DNA of 64,000 nucleotides from Apteryx mantelli (GCF_036417845.1 NC_089979.1:25113958-25177957); one strand, 5' to 3'. Numbered from the stretch's first letter, positions 27,601 through 40,470 are shown. Program-made: numbers and translations. Notes: generated from the letters alone by a model not told the origin.

Positions 27601-28599
27601 CAGCTATATGCCAGAAAAAATGTTAACACCATACAATAATATTGCACATTTCAACAGAAAAGGGCCTGAGTTCTCCTCTCCTTATTTTACATGAGAAGTA
27701 AAGCATTTAAGTTAAAGGAGTTACCTTGGCGCTAATCCATTTTAAAACGGGAATCAAACCCAGTGTTCCTGTAATCATATTATGAATACAGGTGGCTAAT
27801 ATTAAACACATATATGTTGCATATAGATAGACTTCCTCATTATATTTTTTTGCGAACTTGAAAGAAGAGTACTATTTGGCTGTGCTTCATAACACCTTTG
27901 AAAGTATTCCAGTTAGGCTTCAAATTCATATTTCCATGATGTGAAGGAATGGAGAGAATTGCTATAATCACCTCTGAGCTAAAAGAAATTGCATATTGCC
28001 TTTGTTTCTGTTTGGTGAGAAGTAATATGCTACACAATTTGCTTAACACATTAGTGTGCTGTAGCTGGACTGGTAGCATTAACTATTATGACAATTATCA
28101 ACACTTCCTAACCCACAGGCCTGTTATCAGTTGCACATAATTTTGCCACACATGAATTGTTCAGTCTGGAATTTTCCATGCTGAGTGTTTGCCTCGGGAC
28201 AATCTTCTTGAAAACTTAAATCAAAAGCTTTCAGCTGTTTCTGAAAACACAACTAAGAAAAAAATACATTGTTTTGACCATGTAAAAGAATTCTGGCACT
28301 CTTTTCTTTGAATAGCTTTAATGCACTCATCCTTTGGTACAGGGACTTCCTGTCTGCAAGCTGGGTGGCCTACGTATCAAAGATGAACTTCTTGCTATCC
28401 TCATGAAATTTCACCAAAATTTGGCCACGTTATAAAACTTGGAGTCTGTGCATACCAGATGTTTTCAGCAGAGACTCTCAGTTCTGGAATTAAACTCTCC
28501 AAGATTCCATCTAGCAGGGCCGGCTGCAGCCTCAGGCTGCACAGGACTTTCCCCGCATTTCTGGCTCTGAGCTGTTGTTGTTGCTGGATAAAGTCTAGG
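24697..28599. other. Intergenic DNA, no gene seen
   Basis: AT-rich sequence with a short A/C low-complexity patch near 26150-26220. No gene or repeat with clear ends is supported. Confidence 0.5.
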
Positions 28600-29270
28600 C
28601 ATGTGATCTGAGGGCAAGGACATACTTTCGACAGTCACAACACCAGGTCTTGGTGGTATGGGATAAAGAAAAGGGAGCTGCTTGGGACAAGAATTCTGTG
28701 GTGAGTGTGGGTGGTATGGTATGGAGACTGCAGTATGGGAAAGGAAAGCTGGAACTGGCTGCCAGAGTGTTGAGTTGATAGTGGGATGGGAATATTTGAG
28801 AGGCAAGGAAAGGCCAAGGTGGGTAGTTTAGGTTCTAGTTTGAGAGGGAATTGAGATGAAAACCTAGGGAAGTCTAAGACTAAACAAATAGGTCTGTAGG
28901 AAGGAGGTGTGAAAGGGACATGGATTTACAGACTGATCAGATATGGTGGAAATGGTGGGAAATGTCTAGGAAAAGGCACCAGAACTGAGCTGAGACTGGA
29001 TGAAGAATTTAAAGTGGAGGACTGGAAGTCATCATGAATGGGGAAGCTGAGGAAGAAAGACTAGATGAGGAGATAGGAGAGAAGAAACTGGGTGGGTAAG
29101 GTGAGTGTGGAAAAGTGAGCTGAAGAATGTGGCTTGTCAAGGAGATGTCTGGCAAAGCAGCTGGTCAAGGAAATGGGGTAGGAGCACAGCTGGGATTTAG
29201 TTGGATCTGAGATTAGTACTGGCAGGAGAAATCTGTCAGACTGAGTATTCCCAGACACCACTTATTTCAA
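28600..29270. repeat. Purine-rich (G/A) strand-asymmetric tract
   Basis: The + strand is strongly enriched in G and A for about 670 bp, with recurring words such as GGGA, GGAA and GAAG and few C. The complement therefore yields long open pyrimidine-rich frames that look like protein but have no family. It is not a simple microsatellite. It may be a decayed repeat or a tract of old purine-rich minisatellite. Confidence 0.45.
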
Positions 29271-29579
29271 GACTCCTTGGGCAATAGATGATGTATGTCA
29301 TGGTGGACTATGTATGACCCATGAGCTGTAGGCTGGGCATTCCCAGATCAAATGATTATATACCAACCATCTTTTCCACATAGACCCCTTCCTCCCCCTT
29401 CATTCACTGAACAGCATGGATATGCTCTGGCAATGCATTTACTAGTGTAGTAAAGGAAACTGTCATTTGCTGCCCAAGATAGGTTGTGAGTGGAGATGGC
29501 TGAAATATTTCGTTACACTAAATGTACCATTTGCCTAAGGCAATATGTTTCGACTTCTTTTTAGCACTTCCTTCAGACA

Positions 29580-29582
<3 letters not shown>

Positions 29583-29613
<31 letters not shown>
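29583..29613. repeat. (TG)n microsatellite
   Basis: About 15 uninterrupted TG dinucleotides. Confidence 0.95.
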
Positions 29614-29616
<3 letters not shown>

Positions 29617-31989
29617 CGCGTCTATCTCTCTTAGACTATTGTTTCTTCACAGAATGGGAGGGCAGGTGTCAAGTGGGAAACACAGTGACCCAACACCGTA
29701 ACACATTTTAAAGTTGCGTCTTTCATTCATGCAGCTTTAAAAATGAACTTCAAGTATTTTCACGCTTCTTCTGGTATAAAGAGAACTGAAAAGCATAAGC
29801 GTATGTTCAGGGTGTCAGTGCATTGGGAACCACAGGCTGGAGAAGCCAAGACACCTGGGCAGGGCTGTGGGCAGCTGGCAGCAAGCACCAACGGTTGGCT
29901 GGAAAGGGATTGCTGTATTTCTTACACTGGGTCATGTGAAGATCCCACTGCATCCCTGGGCCTACACTAATTTTGTTGAGAGACCAAATCTTGAGGAATT
30001 CCCCACCAGTTTGCTCATAACTTTGCAGAACATTACATTGGTCTCAGGGGCACTCTACTGATGGACAGTTAGTAACCTTTTATGTTTGGATTGTCACAAT
30101 CATGGCTAAAATAGGAATTATTTTGTGACTTCTGCAATAAACAGGCTACCATCTTTTCATGAAATTGAGGAGCAGGGGAGTGCTAAGACAAAAGGAAGCT
30201 TTCTCCCTACCTACAGAAGACAGTAGTGAAAATGCCAACTTCCATGAGAGCACAAGAAAATATAAAATACATACCAGACTAGAAGAAACAATGTCAGGTG
30301 TGTAACATTATAGATGAGTAGATTTAGAATATATACTGACTCCCTGACCCCTGAAAAATTGCACAGAAATTTTGTAACATCCTGTAAAAACATGCATTTT
30401 ACTAACTAGCAAAAAAAAAAACCAAGTATTTAAAATATTTCATGTTTATCTGGGGTATAAATTTAAGAGTGCCTTTCTAAAGATTCCACAACTGATCTTT
30501 AGTTTCTTTGAGACTGGGTTTAGAACAAAAATGAAAGAACAACCCATGTTATTCACTGATAGACAACGAAGTCTTTTAAACTAAGTGGGTGATGTGTATG
30601 CTTAAAGGCTTCCATTGCTCTCTGGTGGCAAAGGTTCCCAGGCACCAAACATTTCCTGAGTGGTCAAAAACAGGGTTTTTTCAACCTCCTCTAAATTCTA
30701 AGCTATTTTCTTTCATCTTTTTCAGTCCATCCCTGCCTGTTCCTGTCTTGGGTTCATGTGAGTGCAAAAAGAGTTCTGTGGTATTGTTGCCTAGTGCCCC
30801 AAAAAAGCAATGCTGTGCAATTGCTGCTCTGTCTTATGTGTTGCAGCTAATTAGTGTCAGGCAGAACAAAATCAGAAAGAAAAAAAATGACATATTCAAA
30901 ATATTCTTCATTTTTATTTTAGGATCACAAAATGGTTTCACTTTTCTGAGCTGGTGTCAGGAAGACATAATCCAAACAATGTAAATATACTTAAAATGCG
31001 GGGTGATGTATTTTTATTGCTCATGCACAAAATTTATCCCTCCTCCTCTTAGCTGGCAACTTTAAAGCAGAGCTAAAAAAAATCTTTTGAGACTCTCTTG
31101 GAACTTGCTCCTGCCTCTCTGTAACCCAGTTTCTGGATGTCTGAGCTTCAATTCACAGGCACATGCCAATACAAAGCCCCATATTGAGCTCAGTGGGACC
31201 ATTTGTGACACTTTTCTTCTTGACATGATTTCATGGTTTTGGCAAGTCTTTAAGACCCTCCGTTAGGAAATACTTCAATTCCTTGGTCTCTGGTAGTTCT
31301 TTTTGTTTAAAACTTCTCCCACTTGTTATCATAAATTCAAATTTCCAAAGCTGCCAAAGTGCCAAAGCTAGGAGAGAGGCACAAAAGGGGCAGGCATATG
31401 GCAAACATTTCTGAAAGAGGACCCTGAATACCTGGGTGAGAGGACTGGCTGCACAGGATTCCAGTTTCTGCATATTGTGTCTGTGACCAAGGATTACAAG
31501 TTCAATAAATATTTTCAAACCAAGTAGAGGGGATAGGAGGTATCCTCCTATTACAAGATTTATGATGAAGAATATAAGGTCTCAGGGACAGGGACTATCT
31601 TTTTGTTCTGTTTGTACACTACAGATCTCAGTTGGTTCCTAGTCCACGATGGAGACTCGCTGTACGATAGAAATTATAAGCAGGCTAAGAAGTTGAGCTA
31701 TCTAAGGAACATTTAAGCAGTTAAATCCCAGCCCAATTTTTGTTGCTTTGGCATTTCTGCACCTGCATGGAGCATTCAGCAACATCTGCTGAATGTGGTT
31801 CCAGATGTGTATGCCTAATGTGAATGTGTATGTCTAAAGATAAGCTGAAGGGAAGAAAATACATGTTTCCAAAACAGTCAGTATTGCTAATACTGAGTAA
31901 AAGCAAAAGCATTATCTGCATGCTCCTTAGAAAGCAGAAAGCAGTGTGAAGTCTCCCTATTCTTTTTGGTGGCTTTTAGTTGAGAGGAC
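29614..31989. other. Intergenic DNA, no gene seen
   Basis: Unique-looking AT-rich sequence with no supported gene or element. Confidence 0.5.
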
Positions 31990-32203
31990 TAGTCACACCA
32001 GACAGTTGTGCTGCTATTCAGAGGGACCTCAACAGGCTTGAGGAATGGACAGAGAGGAACCTTATAAAATTCAACAAAGGGAAGTGCCAAGTCCTGCCCC
32101 TGGGGAGGAATAACCCCATGCACCAGTACAGGCTGAGGACCAACCAGCTGGAGAGTAGCTTTGCAGAGAAGGACCTAGGGGTCCTGGTGGACAAACTGAA
32201 AGG
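31990..32203 (+). mobile_element. CR1 LINE fragment (C-terminal end of the reverse-transcriptase ORF)
   Basis: The + strand encodes a short in-frame piece typical of the end of CR1 ORF2: [20 protein letters not shown], then FNKGKCQVL, then [11 protein letters not shown]. This signature is shared by avian CR1 copies, and a second copy with the same order is found at 60780-60960. The fragment lacks the catalytic domain and the 3' tail, so it is an internal remnant. Confidence 0.9.
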
Positions 32204-34468
32204 TTTTTTAAGTCATCACAGACAATTTCCTGGTATTGTAAGTCTCTGACTACCCTTCATTCTCCTAATCTTCCCTTCTCCAGCACTGCAGCATCTTCTC
32301 TTTCCAGAGAATTAACTACTCCAGTTTTCACCTTGTTTAGAAGAAGACAGTTCCAAAAGCTCTTTCGATTTCTGCTATAATTCTTTTAGGCCTGGATAGT
32401 TATCAACTTACTTATACAATTGCATCATGTTGAAAATGTGCCAGGTGCTCCTTAGCCTGGAAGGATGTGAGATTTCCAGGCCAAAAGCAGAGTACACCAA
32501 GTCAAATTTTCTTTCTTTATCTCAGGATGTTGTTCTTCTCTAAAACCTGTAGCAGTTGGAGCCTTTTTCATGTTTTTCCCAGCCAAACTGATCTATTCAG
32601 GTATTTAGATCATTACAACAGTAACTAAAAGCAATATTGCAGAGGTGTCCAAAGGCACATCATGAACAGGACTCCAGTGTACTGAATGCCACAAACAAAT
32701 GATAATGACAGATGGAAAAAGGCATTGTTTTGCCCTGAAGAGTTTGCACTGTAACACAGACAGGATAAAAGCAAGATGCAATATACACATAGAGTAACTG
32801 GAGTAAAGGCTAGCAAACATTTTTTTAACTACATATTTTAGTCTGTTTCTTTTTCAGTTATCCTATCTATTGTACTGGGATATGTTTAATGAAAAAAAAT
32901 TAGAGAATGAGTTATAGGAATATGGAATTAGGAAAAGGCAAGACTGGAGGGATAACACTGAAATGAAAAATGTGGAAGAATCCAGGAGAATAGGAAGGGA
33001 TAGAAGGAAGGTAGGTCAGAGGGCAGATAAATGATGTTGCAGAAAAGGTAGTACAAGGAATAGGGCCAACAAATAGGGAAAAACACCTAGTGTCCATTGT
33101 GGAGCACATAGTACGTCATTTGTGCCCTGTTGAACCAGCTACTGGCCTTTTTAAAAATCTCCTCTCTTCATTGCTGTGTGAGTGCTACTGCAAGAAATGC
33201 AGTATTTCAGAAGGTTTTAACCGAAATAATATTGGGGAAAAAACGGTTGCCATGAATAAAAATACTTTAAATGATTATCCAGACATCAGCATTAGAAATT
33301 CTATGTAACTGTTAGAGGCGCTTTGGCATCTGCATAATTGTATCACCTTGGATTTTAATAGGGGTCCATGGTCTTGTAAATATTTTTTAAGAATCTGTTA
33401 TTTCTTTCTTCACACACATGCACTGCTGATATCCTGAGAGTATTTTCTTATTACTGTTTACTAGAATTCCCCAAAGAATATCCCACACATCATGAGAGGA
33501 TTTCAGCATATGATTATAATACAGGAAATAGAATATCTATTTTAGACATGGTAAAAATGGAGCAGCAATTGTCAAACAGTCTCCATAAATGACATGTAAT
33601 AAAAGTAAGTATCATAAAAGCTAGTCTTTAGATTAAGAGACTGAATATTTGGTTTAATTTCAAAGGGACTTTAAAAACAAAATGGAAAAAAGAACAGAAG
33701 AAGACATGCAAAATTTTCTTTAAGTCAAAGACCAAAGGCCGCTAAGATATACTGACAGCACAAAGACTGCACAACTGCAGGTAAAAAGCTCCAATGTTGT
33801 TCAGAAACTTGCTGTGCAGTCTGCAGCATTTGTATCTTGCCCCTTGATTGATGCTCATGGATATGCCTTGAAAAATTTGTGGAATTAACCATCTGTGACT
33901 TTTTAGGTTCTACTTTTTTGAATTAACTGCTTACGTCTGTTCACCTTTTGGAAGCTATAAAATGCTTCTTAAAGTTGGACAAACAGAAGAATCAATTAAT
34001 GATGAATTTGGTAAAAATGGAGCTAAAGGAGGATTGAAAGTATTTGTGAATTTAAGTCAAACTGCTGGCCAGCAGTTTTAGCTAGAAGATTGGCAGAAAA
34101 TTCATACAGGTTGAAACATTTCAGCTTCTTTGCAATAACATATTTTTGTTCAGAAATGCCAAAACTTTAAAATACAAAGTTTTGTTACAAAGATCATTAT
34201 CATTTAAAAAACCACCCCATGTTAAAATAAGACAAAAATAAGCAAAAGAGGTAACTGGAAATGAAGCAAAAAAATTAGTGTTTCACATGTATGATTGGCC
34301 AAAACTGTGTTTCTGCCTTTTCTAAATAGAATTTTTCCCATTGTTCCCGTTGTTTTGGTTTAGCTCTCAAACTGAAGTATCTACTTATGTCTCAGCTTTC
34401 TTTTTATTTATAATACTAATTTTCAGGCTCTGTAACTCCTATTTTCTCAGCATAATTTAATACTTAGA
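32204..34468. other. Intergenic DNA, no gene seen
   Basis: AT-rich sequence. A purine-rich patch at about 32900-33080 resembles the longer tract at 28600-29270. Nothing else is supported. Confidence 0.45.
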
Positions 34469-34880
34469 AGGCTGGAGCATATGATATACAAGGAGAGGCT
34501 GAAGGGAGATGGTTTTGGTTAGCCTGCAGAAGAAAAAGCTAAGGGGGATTTAACTGCCATCTTTAGCTAACTAAAGGAAAGTTATAGAGGAAACAGAGAT
34601 AGACTCTTCTCAGATGTATACAGCAAAAAGACAAAAGACAATGGTTGCAAGCTGCAACAAGAGAAATAAATTCAGGTTGGCTATAAGGTTAATATTTTTC
34701 ACATTAAGGGGGGCCACAGACAGAAAGAGGTTGCCATGACAACCTGAAAAATCTCCATCCTTGGAGATTTTCAAACACTGACTGGACAAGGCCCTGAGCA
34801 GCCTGATCAAACTTTGCTTTCAGCAGAGGTGGAAGTAGATGACCTCCAGAGGTCCATTCCAACCTAACTTACTTCATAAA
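34469..34880 (+). mobile_element. CR1 LINE 3' end
   Basis: Contains the characteristic order of a CR1 3' region: CTGGAGCATATGATATACAAGG near the left, then AGGTTGCCATGACAACCTG, then CCATCCTTGGAGATTTTCAA, then GGCCCTGAGCAGCCTGATC, then GACCTCCAGAGGTCCATTCC. The same blocks appear in the copy ending at 61586. It is noncoding and diverged. Confidence 0.85.
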
Positions 34881-36092
34881 TCTAAATGTGAATGTTTTGT
34901 ATAGTAGTACTCTGATGCAGATCAAAACCATACATGGACGGATTAAGTAACAACTATATGACTGATTAGAAGCCTTGGTCTGGCAGTTAATGTGTAGAAC
35001 TTCATAGGAATACAGGTGCTCTCTTTCATGCTCTACTTTAGACTTTTAGAGTGAGCTTGGCTAATGTCGAAGAGGAAATTTTCAAAAGTGAACGCTCCTT
35101 TCAATGCTCATGTTGGACATTTTAGGTAGGCCTGTGCAGATAGATAAAAGAGGAGAGAGAGTAAATTTGAATGTTCTGCTCTGAGAGCTCACAGTCCTTA
35201 ACCTTTAGCTTGCATCCCGGGTTTGTTTTGGACCACTCAAACTAACTGTCCAAACAAAATCCAGGCAGAGTGCAGAGTGCTCAGGATAGCTTAGTGCAAG
35301 CACTGTTGCCAAAAGGATAATAAGGACAAGGTTTGGCTCCCTCTGACCTACACAGTCTTCCAACACTATTTGCATAGCCTTTGCACCCTCAAACATCTTC
35401 ACAGATACTTACAATGCACAGCAGAACATACCACACATCCCTCAATTTCATTCTGTAAAAACCTCACTCTGGTAGGCTGCAACACAACCTTCACATTGCT
35501 TCAAGCAGTTTGAACCCAAAATCCCCCACAAAAAATAGCAGTTATGGCGCAGAGTCCTAGGGACATCCCATGGTGCCCACAAAACCCAGAATCCTGCTCA
35601 GTATGGACACGGCCCATCAGGTATAGGAGAGCCCTCAGCAGCATGGGTGAGGGTCAGTGTGCGCCACTTCAAGGCCAGGAACTGAAGCAATCCCCGGAAC
35701 TCCCTTATTTAGCAGTATAGACATAACCTTTGTTGTGATCTTTCAGGGAGTCTGGCTTCAGTGAGTTTTAAATGAAGCCTAGGGTTTTTGTAAGGCCTCT
35801 GCATAGGAATGATTTCAATCTGAAGTAGATTTTAAAATTGTGTAGATTTTTTTTCCTATTTGATTTTCTAAAAAATCTAGTTAGTTGGTGAATTCTTACA
35901 TTAAGATTAACATTCAAATCTAAGAATGCCAAATCAAGTACTCAAAAGTCAGGAAATGATAGATTTAGCATTGACAGTGCAGATTTAATTCACATATGCT
36001 GTATTTATTACTCATAGTTTCATGACTTACTGATTTTTTTTTTTCCTCTCATGGGACTAAAAGGCTTTTCATCTACTAGAAAAGGGACTGAG
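34881..36092. other. Intergenic DNA, no gene seen
   Basis: Unique-looking sequence. A moderately GC-richer patch at 35460-35700 has no recognised identity. Confidence 0.45.
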
Positions 36093-36783
36093 TGTCACGG
36101 ATGAGTGATGCACTTCACTCGTAAGAGGGAAGCAGCACTATGTTTGTCGCGGTAAGATAGCGACTTAACAAAATTCAATCTTAAATAAGAATGATTTAAC
36201 AAGGTTCAATTGGCAAGGTTCTCTCGGTTATTTACTGCGTGGAGGACAGGGTCAGATGCAAGTGCAAAGGAGACCCTCCCGTTGAGTCACAAGGTTCAGA
36301 AAGGACCCCCTTCCTTTCCAAACTCCTCCTCAGAGAAGCCTGGTTGCGGCTGGATCCAATCTTAGTCCCAGACTTGGTCAACAGTTTACGTCTAAGGGAT
36401 TATGTGCACAATCAATCAGAGATATAATTTAGCAAAGTTTCACGAAGTTTTGCAAAGTTTCATCATGCTGTTAATCACTTACCGAGGATCTATCGTGGGT
36501 AAGCAATCTCTCAACCTCAAGGAGTAACCTTGAGAGGCGTCCCTGCTCAAGAGGAGGTGCTGCAGTGCAGCCCGCTGCCGTGCAGGAGATCTCCATGGGC
36601 TCTGGGCTGCCCCCTATTTATGGGGGGGGGGGGGGGAGAAGAATTGACTCCTAGTCATATTTGCATACTAGATGGACCCTAGTTGGCGCATGCTCAATTA
36701 GCCCCTGCCTATGTGCTGTTTTCAGGGAGGTCAGGTTGAGGGGGAGAGGGCACATCATGGGGGGGAAGGAGCACATGGTCACA
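36093..36783 (-). mobile_element. Solo LTR of an endogenous retrovirus, family A copy 2 (inverted)
   Basis: The 691-bp element is the reverse complement of the LTR at 14370-15069. It is flanked by a perfect 5-bp duplication CTGAG (36088-36092 and 36784-36788). It keeps the homopolymer run (15 G at 36622-36636) beside the reversed TATA-like element TATTTAT (36615-36621). Most of the length looks identical to copy 1, but the last 80 or so bases of the element (36093-36200) differ. The polyadenylation signal present in copy 1 is replaced here (+ strand TTGTCG near 36144 instead of TTTATT). Different flanks and different duplications show two independent insertions rather than one duplicated segment. 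Confidence 0.9.
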
Positions 36784-36788
36784 CTGAG

Positions 36789-38037
36789 AAACAGAATAGG
36801 TCTTCCCTCTCGTAGTCGTCACAGCCAAGGGTGCTCAGGCTTCACAGCACCCTGCTACATGAACCATCAGGAGAACAGAACTAGGCTTCCAATGGGAGCC
36901 CTGGGTGCAGGTCATCAAAAGCTCACTGAAATAGAGACATTTTCCTCAGTGACTTCTGTTTCCTTGAACCAGAGTCTTCTGATAACATTTGGTACTGTTG
37001 GAATATTCGCACTGATCTCTAGGTGAAAATTGCAGAAACTAGCCCAAGACTATAGCATAATTATTTAGGGCAGAACATAGAGGAACAACCGAAAGAGCTC
37101 GAATATGTCTACACTGATGTCCCTGCTGCCTTTTACTAGCTAGCTCAGGTATTGACAGCAACGTACACTGCAGTGCAAGAGGCTAAATACACAAAAGAGC
37201 CTGCACACTTTGATTCTGTAATTATATTCTTATCAAATAAACCACATGTTTTTGAGCTAACTTGGCTCCATTTGTATGAACAGCAACCACCTCTTGATTA
37301 AAATGCTATATTAGGAAAACTGTCTTGAATATAAAATGTAGCTGTGAAAACTCCCAAAGATAAATGGTAGAAGACCTATTACAGGGGATATTTAATGTAC
37401 ACTTGAAAAAATACAGAAAACAATTTTGTATAACCAGAGATACGAGTTAATAGGCCTAAAATTCTGTGTTTGCCATCTGTTAATTCAAAGGTCTTTTTTC
37501 CAGCTGTGTAGTGAGTCTTTGCATATTTATTTTTCTAAGTCCTTAGGGCTGACAGAATTCTGAATGTGAAGAGTCTGCCAAAGTGTTCTTCACCTCCCAA
37601 GATACTCATGGGCTATATCAGTCATAATGACAATTTAGCTTTCATGACTAAATACTATTGATGTCAAAGATTTAACGAGAACAGACTTATCCTTTGAAAA
37701 GGGAATAAATTTTATGATTTTTGTCATAACATTTCTATATTTGCATAATATGGTTATATACAATAATGTGAGTTATAATGAAAAATAATGTAAAATTAAT
37801 AAACACTTTGAAGAATACAGTATTTCTTAACAGTGAATTTTTGATTCAGGATTCTGTGCCAAGTCAAAAAAATGAACATGTCAATAAGGAAAATAAATAT
37901 GGTAAATTTCCGAGGTCAAAGCTGGACATGGGTGATTTATCTTCAGGAATCCTTCCTGAAGCACTGCATCAGAAAAAATGGAATTGTTTCAAGATTTGGT
38001 GAAATCCTTCACTACTCTCTCTGAGGAAAGGAGGTCA
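36789..38037. other. Intergenic DNA, no gene seen
   Basis: AT-rich unique-looking sequence between the solo LTR and the satellite array. No gene is supported. Confidence 0.5.
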
Positions 38038-40342
38038 CTGAGTGTTAGCCCAAGTCCCCTAGCTGTAGCCCAGATGAACATGTTCTCAGGTGACAATTTG
38101 TTTTGCACCTGACACCTTCCCTTGGCAGCCCCTTTTGAGCTCCTCCAAAAATACAGCTCCCCACTTTCTCTGTGTCTCAACCCTTACCCTAACCCTATAT
38201 GTATGCAATGTCTGAGAGTTAGCTAAAGACCACCAAGCATTGCCCAGATGAACATGTTCTCTGGGGACAATTTTTTCTGCAACCCACAATACTTTAGCAG
38301 CACCTTTTGAGCCTGTCTCCAAATGGAGCTCTAAGCTTTGATTCTCTCCTGACCCTAAACCTAACTCTAACCATAAAACTGTGTGTTGGCAGAGTCTTAG
38401 CCCAAGACACCCCAGCCATGGCCCAGATTCATATGTCCTCAGTGGATAATTCTGTTTGCACTGCCCTTTTCCCTTTGAAAGCCCCTATACCACCCCATTC
38501 CAAATAAAGCTCCCCACTTTCTTTCTTTTCCAACTCTAACCTTAACCCTTACACAAACCTAAAATATTGGCTGAGATTTAGCCCAAGACCCCAGTTATGG
38601 CTGGGCCCAGATGAAAAAGATCTCAGAGAAGAATGCTTTCTGCATGCCACTCTTTTCTTGGACAGCCCTTTTCCAGTCCCACTTCAAATGCAGTTCTACT
38701 CTGTCTTTCTCCCAATCCTTACCCTAATACTAACTCTAGACCTAGGCATTGGCTGAGATTTAGCCCAAAACGCCTCAGCCATGGCCCAGATGTGTTCTCA
38801 GAAGAGAATACTTTTTCCAGTTCACCTCCTCCCTTGGCAGCCCCTTTCTAGCCCCACTCCAAATGGAGGTCCCAGCTTTCTCTTTTCCAACACCAACTCT
38901 AACTCTAACCCTAAACCTATGCAACAGCTGAAACTTAGCACGAGACCACAAAGCCTTATCCAGATGAACATGTTCTCAGGGGATAATTTTTTCTGCACCC
39001 CAGTCCTTCCTCTTTAGCAATCCCTTTCAAAACCCACTCCAACTGCAGCTTTAAGATTTGTCTCTCTACCAATCCTAACCCTAAGCCTAACCCTAAACCC
39101 ATGCATTGGATGAGACAGCCCAAAATATCCTAGCCATGGCCCAGACAAATATGTCCTCACAGAAGAATCCTTTTTCCAGCTCACCCCTCCCTTGGCAGCT
39201 CCTTTAGAGCCCCACTCCAAATGGAGATTTCCACTTTCTTTCCTAACCCTAACTCTTACACAAACCCTAGGCATTGGCTAAGCCTTAGCTCAAGATGCCC
39301 AGCCATAGCCTAGATAAAAGAGATCTCAGGGGAGAATTCTTTTTGCCCCTCACTCCTCCCTTTGACAGCCCTTTTCCACACCAACTCTCTCTCCCAACCT
39401 TAAACTTAACCCTAACTGTAAACTAGGCATTGGCTGAGACTTAGCCCAAAACATCCTTGCCCTGTCCCAGATAAGAAGAATGTTATGAAAGGATTCTTCT
39501 GGAACCTCGCTCTTCCTTTAGGAGTCCAGCTCCAGATCCACTCCGAATGGAGCGCCACTTCTTCTTTCTCTCCCAATCCTAACCCTAACCCTAATCCTAA
39601 CCCTAGCCCAGTGTTTCAGCTGGGGGTCAGACCCCCACCATGGCCCAGATGAAAAAGATCTGAGGATAATTCTGTTTCCACTTCACACTTCCCGTATGCA
39701 GCCCCTTTCGAGACCCACTGCAACCAAAGCTCCACTCTCTCTCACCCAACCCAAACCTTAACCCTAACCCTAAACATCGGATGAGACTTAGCCCAGGATG
39801 CCAAGCCATAGCCCAGCCATAGCCCAGATGTCCTCAGGGGAGAACTCTTTTTCCAGCACACCCCTTCCCTTGGCAGCCCCTTTCCAAACTCACTCTAAAT
39901 GGAGCTCCCTGCTTTCTACCTCTCCCAACTCAAAACTTACGCATCAGCTGAGACACTGCAAAACATCCCAGGGTTGGCCCAGGTGAACATGATCTCAGGG
40001 AGTAATTCTTCTGGCACCCCTCTCTTACCTTTGACAGCTCCTTTTCAGACCCACTACAACCGGAGCTCCAATCTTTGTCTCTCGCTCAACCCTAACCCTA
40101 ACTCTAAACCAAGATATCAGCTGAGGTTTTGCACAAGACCACCATAGCCCATATGAACATATCCTTGGGGGGGAATTTTTCTGCACCACTTTCCTTCCTT
40201 TGACAGCCCCTTTCCACCCTCACTCTAAGTAGAGCTCTATGCTTTTTCTCTCTCCCAACCCTAGTCCTAAACCTATACATTGGCCAAGACATAGTCCAAA
40301 ACGTGGCCCAGATGAATATATCCTCAAGGGAGAATTATTTTT

Positions 40343-40470
40343 GCAGCTTGATCTTGCAAATTGCTGAGTAGCCTTGGAAGCTATCCCTTGGGCTGCAATG
40401 AGAATTGAATCTGCACCACCTTCTGTGATCACAAACAGGTAGCGCTGGTGGAGGGTATCTCCCTTGCCAT
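40343..40470 (-). repeat. Foreign segment interrupting the satellite, copy B of the unknown repeat
   Basis: Between TTTTTGCAG of one monomer and TCTGCTGAGGCTCAGCC of the next there are about 128 bp unrelated to the satellite. Their reverse complement matches 10905-11055, with shared blocks TGTGATCACAGAAGGTG, TCAATTCTCATTGCAG and AGCTTCCAAGGC. About 100 bp of the expected monomer, including its CCCTAA block, is missing at this site, so the event was a replacement rather than a clean insertion. Confidence 0.65.
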
